DNA from: Ahaetulla prasina
Lineage: Eukaryota > Chordata > Lepidosauria > Squamata > Colubridae
Direction of reading: 5' to 3'
Length of the DNA: 64,000 bases
NCBI RefSeq assembly: GCF_028640845.1
Contig: NC_080540.1
Location: forward strand, 276,473,524-276,537,523
Positions 58,461 to 64,000 of the stretch are shown here, piece after piece. The position numbers and the translations under genes were made by a program. The notes beneath the pieces were generated by a model. It did not search any database. It saw only the letters and a program-made list of their open reading frames with translations, and was not told the origin of the DNA. Position 1 is the stretch's first letter, and each line of letters begins with the position of its first letter.

Positions 58461-59264
58461 TCGTACAGTATTTCTCAAAATATACACATTTTCTTCAGCT
58501 TATAAAAAATCAATCACTAAAGATACCACTCATTTAAAAGCTGCGCATATCCAACTCTAGTTTAGGAACTGTCTGCTTATTTAGGCCTATTTACTCTTCA
58601 CATTTATTAAGGTTATAACATTAAAAGAACACTGTTACAAATGTATTCAAGGACACACATTTCCTCTAGCAGAATGGGTAAAATGTGAATTGAAAAAATA
58701 AACATCAAATTAAAAAAATGTTTATAAATAGCCAGGTTTATGATTAAATTTATTTTATATTTAAATAATCACTTTCAGTGTCACAATAACTTATCACGAA
58801 CACTGGGAAAAATGATTTTTCTATAAGAAAAAATCCTCTGCAATGATATTTTCCAATTCCTTCAGTCTGACTCATGTTGCTACTTTGAGGTGTAATTCTG
58901 AAAAAGTGTAGCTGCTGAAGATCTAAAGTTTTGATTAGATCTTCAGGCTTGCAAACACAGAGCAGCCATTTTATATGTATGGGGTTTTTTCCCCAGTGAA
59001 AATGGCAAACTCTTGATTTGCATCAATTGTAGGGCTTGTATAAAAGATGAAAACACAGTGAAGCACTTAAGATGCAATCTTATACTATCTTTACGAAGAA
59101 AAAGTACTAGCAAGGTAAGAGGAGAGGAAAGCATGGTTCGTATTGACAAAAGCAAATCAGAAGCAAAAGAAAAATTGACACTTAACAGCATTTACCATGC
59201 AACAATTCTAAGAGGTGACATGTGGTCTTGAGAGGATTAAAAAAAGATACAATTTTTTATTCAA
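58461..59264. other. no recognised feature
   Basis: No feature recognised; ORFs of 72-82 codons on both strands overlap each other and lack motifs. Confidence 0.4.
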
Positions 59265-59970
59265 GGATTTTTTTATTATTATTATTATTTTATTTGTCAA
59301 CAAGTACAAGAAAATAAAACAGAATAGACACAGACCTGGACACATGAAAATAATTGACACAAAAAAGGATATAAATTGGCAAAACATAGCCATAAATATG
59401 GCTATGATTACATGAATGAATGAATTATATGAATGATTACATATAATTGGGGACAGTAGGACAAGGATGGTAGGCACGCTGGTGCACTTATTTATTTATT
59501 TTATTTATTTTATTCGATTTTTATACCGCCCTTCTCCCGAAGGACTCAGGGCGGTGTACAGCCAAACGACTGTACTTAAGTACTTCATGTACTTAAGAAA
59601 CATGAAAGGTCCGTGGTAGACAGTTTACGGTGAAAGGTATGGGGATTAGAGAGACTAACAACAGGATCAGGTAGAGTGTTCCAGACATTTACTACTCTAT
59701 TACAGAAGTCTTATTTCCTACAATCAAGTTTAGAGAAATTACATTGAGTTTAAATCTATTGATAGCCCTTGTGTTATTATGGTTGAAATTAAAGTACTCA
59801 TTTACAGGTAGAACATTTTGGTAAATAATCTTATGAACTAAGCATAGGTCGAAATGTAGATGACGTAGTTTGAGGCTATCTAGACCTAAAATTTCAAGCC
59901 TGGTAGTATAGGGAATTTTATTTTGAGCAGAAGATTTGAGTACTCTTCTAGTAAATGAAATTTAATCCTA
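59265..59970 (-). mobile_element. LINE 3' end, antisense (family of 30425), split by an L2 tail
   Basis: The reverse complement of 59590-59900 matches the coding and 3' region at 30655-30980 (for example the agatttaaactcaatgtaat stretch and a GLV-type WNTLPD region). The L2 tail lies at 59488-59578. Confidence 0.75.
59488..59578 (-). mobile_element. L2-type LINE 3' tail, antisense
   Basis: (ATTT)n, then tataccgcccttctcccgaa and gactcagggcggtgtacagc; about 90 bp. Confidence 0.85.
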
Positions 59971-60454
59971 AACAACATTATAAAATTAATAACATAAGAA
60001 GCTAACACCATATAAAATCTTTGTAAAACTTTAGATCGCCCACTGCTATGATAATTTAGATTTCTTATTTCAAATCTTAAAGAAAGTACACCATAAGGAA
60101 CGTATTGCATCGAAGAGGGAAATGGAATGGTCCATGGTGCTGTGGACCAGACAGTGAAATAAGCTGTAATTTGTTCAAAAGAGTTGACTGAATAAATCAC
60201 AACGGTTTAGGATTACACAATCAAATCAACAGTTTAGAATTGCAGAGTCTGGGTTCTCAAAATAAATTAAACCTAAACACAGCAGACCATATTATGGTTC
60301 ACAATGCTGAATGGACCTGGGTATTATGGATACCTAAAATATAAACTCTTAAGACTTATTTCATAAACTTGACTGCAGCACTGTTCTTTGCTCTTTCCCT
60401 CAGAAGAGTCCCTTATTAAAAGGGTTTATATCTGAGAACTGGGTGCATGTAATA
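59971..60454. other. no recognised feature
   Basis: AT-rich; possibly further 5' sequence of the LINE above, too decayed to assign. Confidence 0.35.
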
Positions 60455-60850
60455 CAGATAGTCCTTGACTTACAACAGCTCATTCAGTGACCATTCAGAG
60501 TTACAATGACACTAAAAAGAGTGACCTATGACCATTTTTCACACTTATGACCTTTGCAGCATCCCCATGGTCACATGATTTACATTCGAATGCTTGACAA
60601 CTGTTTCATATTTATGACGGATACAATATCCTGGGGTCATGTGATCCCCTTTTGCAACCTTATTACAAGCAAACTCGATGGGGAAGCCAGATTCACTTAA
60701 CAACCGTGTTGCTAATTCAACAACTGCAGTGGTTCATTTAACAAATGTGACAAGAAAACTTGTAAAATGGGACAAAACTCAGTTAACAACTTTTTCACTT
60801 AGCAACATAAATTCTGGGCTCAATTGTGGTTGTAAGTTGAGGACTACCTG
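60455..60850. mobile_element. Tigger-like palindromic element, 396 bp, TA flanks
   Basis: CAGATAGTCCTTGACTTACA at the left and TGTAAGTTGAGGACTACCTG at the right, both next to TA. It is the best-preserved copy; most of the interior is also an inverted arrangement (catgtgatccccttttgcaa; gatggggaagccagattcac). Confidence 0.9.
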
Positions 60851-61054
60851 TACTGTATGGAGAAACGTCAGAAAGATTCTTTCCACTGAAATCAAACATT
60901 ATTTGGACTCTTCTATTTGTCCATTAACATGTTTACAATTATTGCTTATTCCCTTTCCTACAATTCTCTTTTCTCAACAACATTCTCTCTTTTACAGAAA
61001 GCTTGAATATATGAATTTCATTCTCTTTTGTCTAATGTTCCCATAATATGTTAG

Positions 61055-61130
61055 TTAAGCTCCAAGGCCATTTAATCCAAGTTTCTGTTCTCATAGTAGC
61101 CAATCAGATGGTCTCTGGAAATCTTCCCAA
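61055..61130 (+). repeat. second copy of old interspersed repeat (see 47640)
   Basis: caaggccatttaatccaagt and gtagccaatcagatggtctc match the 47640 copy. Confidence 0.5.
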
Positions 61131-61650
61131 TAGGACAGGTTTGCAATAACATCACCTGCTTCACAGATCTTGGCGATTATTAATACCCAATTATAGCTTT
61201 GTTTTTCATTAATATCCTTTTGAATCCCACGGGTTAATTGTGTGTTGCAAGAAAAAAAAATGACTTTGTTATCTGTTAATTCAACTTCACTGGAAATACC
61301 GCGGAAAGAATATTTGTAGCTCAGGTTGAACTGGGATCCTTGGTGCTCTCAGACCTTGGTTGTTTTCTTGCAGACATTTTATTAGGTGTAACGTCATCAG
61401 TGCACTAATGACAATACTTAGTTTGGTAATGAAACAGATCCCACATTTCATTGGAATCAGGATAAAAGGAGGACATTGGGGCATGCCCAGCTATTTGCAA
61501 TCTTATGGCTAGATAACACACACTAGTACAGAACTGGACTCTTTGAACAGGTACTTAAAAATCACAAGTGCTAATATTAGGGAGGGTTAAACAAATTTCC
61601 CACAACTTTGTTCCTTGCACATTTTATACTTTTCTACTATGTTCTTCTGA
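61131..61650. other. no recognised feature
   Basis: Nothing recognised. Confidence 0.4.
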
Positions 61651-61999
61651 AATATATATATACATACACACACACATACATATATATACATGCAGGTTTT
61701 GGTATGTTCGGGTCTTTTCCCATGTAAGATTGGAAGTATTTAGGCAACGTTTCGATGAGATCTCACTCATCATCTTCAGGCTTTGGCTTTGTTCTTATGT
61801 GAGCAAAGTATGGATTTTAACTGCTGTTTCTCTGGTGGGGGGGTGTTTTTTTGAATTGCAGAATTGAATCCACACTTTGCTCACTTTGCTAGGAGCACGA
61901 AGCTGTAAACACCAGTCTGAAGATGATGAATGAGACTTCGTCGAAACGTCGCCAAGACACTTCCAATTTTACACAGGAGAAAACCCGAATAACCAAAGA

Positions 62000-62001
<2 letters not shown>
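61651..62001. mobile_element. two PLE 3' ends in inverted orientation without a body
   Basis: Left copy, minus orientation (about 61693-61815), ends outward against atatatatac/acacac repeats. Right copy, plus orientation (about 61875-62001), ends outward against (TC)n. Both carry the conserved terminus with the small hairpin and the aaaacccgaataaccaaaga-type end. Only about 60 bp separates them and no RT or endonuclease remains. Confidence 0.8.

Positions 62002-62002
<1 letters not shown>

Positions 62003-62053
<51 letters not shown>
62003..62053. repeat. (TC)n microsatellite
   Basis: About 25 TC units between the PLE end and the AT array. Confidence 0.97.
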
Positions 62054-62072
<19 letters not shown>

Positions 62073-62088
62073 GCAGATATATATATAG

Positions 62089-64000
<1,912 letters not shown>

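Overview
This window is vertebrate nuclear DNA made almost entirely of transposable elements and simple repeats. I recognise no host protein-coding exon, rRNA or functional tRNA gene. The best assignment is a squamate reptile, probably a snake. It carries Sauria-type SINEs (two copies, at 18641-18906 and 45480-45824), CR1- and L2-type LINEs, tRNA-derived SINEs whose 3' end matches the local L2 tail, and L2-like LINEs whose 3' ends run into (ATTCT)n arrays. LINE tails that seed microsatellites are a known feature of snake genomes. Species cannot be read from the sequence.

Layout. 0-4 kb: two hAT-like elements, each interrupted by later retroposons (a CR1 LINE in the first; a SINE that itself carries an L2 fragment in the second). 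4-12 kb: SINEs, a hAT MITE, a solo LTR and Tigger-like palindromic elements. 12-19 kb: two L2-type LINEs with long reverse transcriptase ORFs in opposite orientations, MITEs and a Sauria SINE. 19-34 kb: sparse SINEs, Tigger-like elements, two LINE 3' ends and several long stretches with nothing recognisable. 34-43 kb: two hAT MITEs with perfect 8-bp target duplications, an L2 tail, and a complete Ty3/gypsy element (36835-41381, minus strand) with identical 190-bp LTRs and a 5-bp target duplication, sitting inside an older degraded Penelope-like element. 45-54 kb: a CR1 broken by a Sauria SINE, a solo LTR inserted exactly into the target duplication of a MITE, and an L1-like insert of about 1 kb with a 12-bp target duplication inside an L2 copy. 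54-64 kb: a Penelope-like element (PLE) with RT and GIY-YIG endonuclease regions, inverted arms of about 465 bp and adjoining (AT)n arrays, then another pair of inverted PLE ends leading into an uninterrupted (AT)n array of 1,681 bp and a CR1 fragment at the window edge.

How the parts relate. Autonomous families (CR1, L2, PLE, gypsy) sit beside non-autonomous ones that borrow their machinery: SINEs with L2-like or CR1-like 3' ends, and hAT and Tigger MITEs. Target duplications allow relative dating at several nests. Two observations deserve attention. First, all six PLE termini in the window lie at or close to dinucleotide repeats and carry a small hairpin with compensatory base changes, resembling part of a hammerhead ribozyme core. 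Second, most of the frame breaks I could localise in the gypsy and PLE ORFs are single-base losses in short homopolymer runs, although the gypsy LTRs are identical, so some of the apparent decay may be consensus error.
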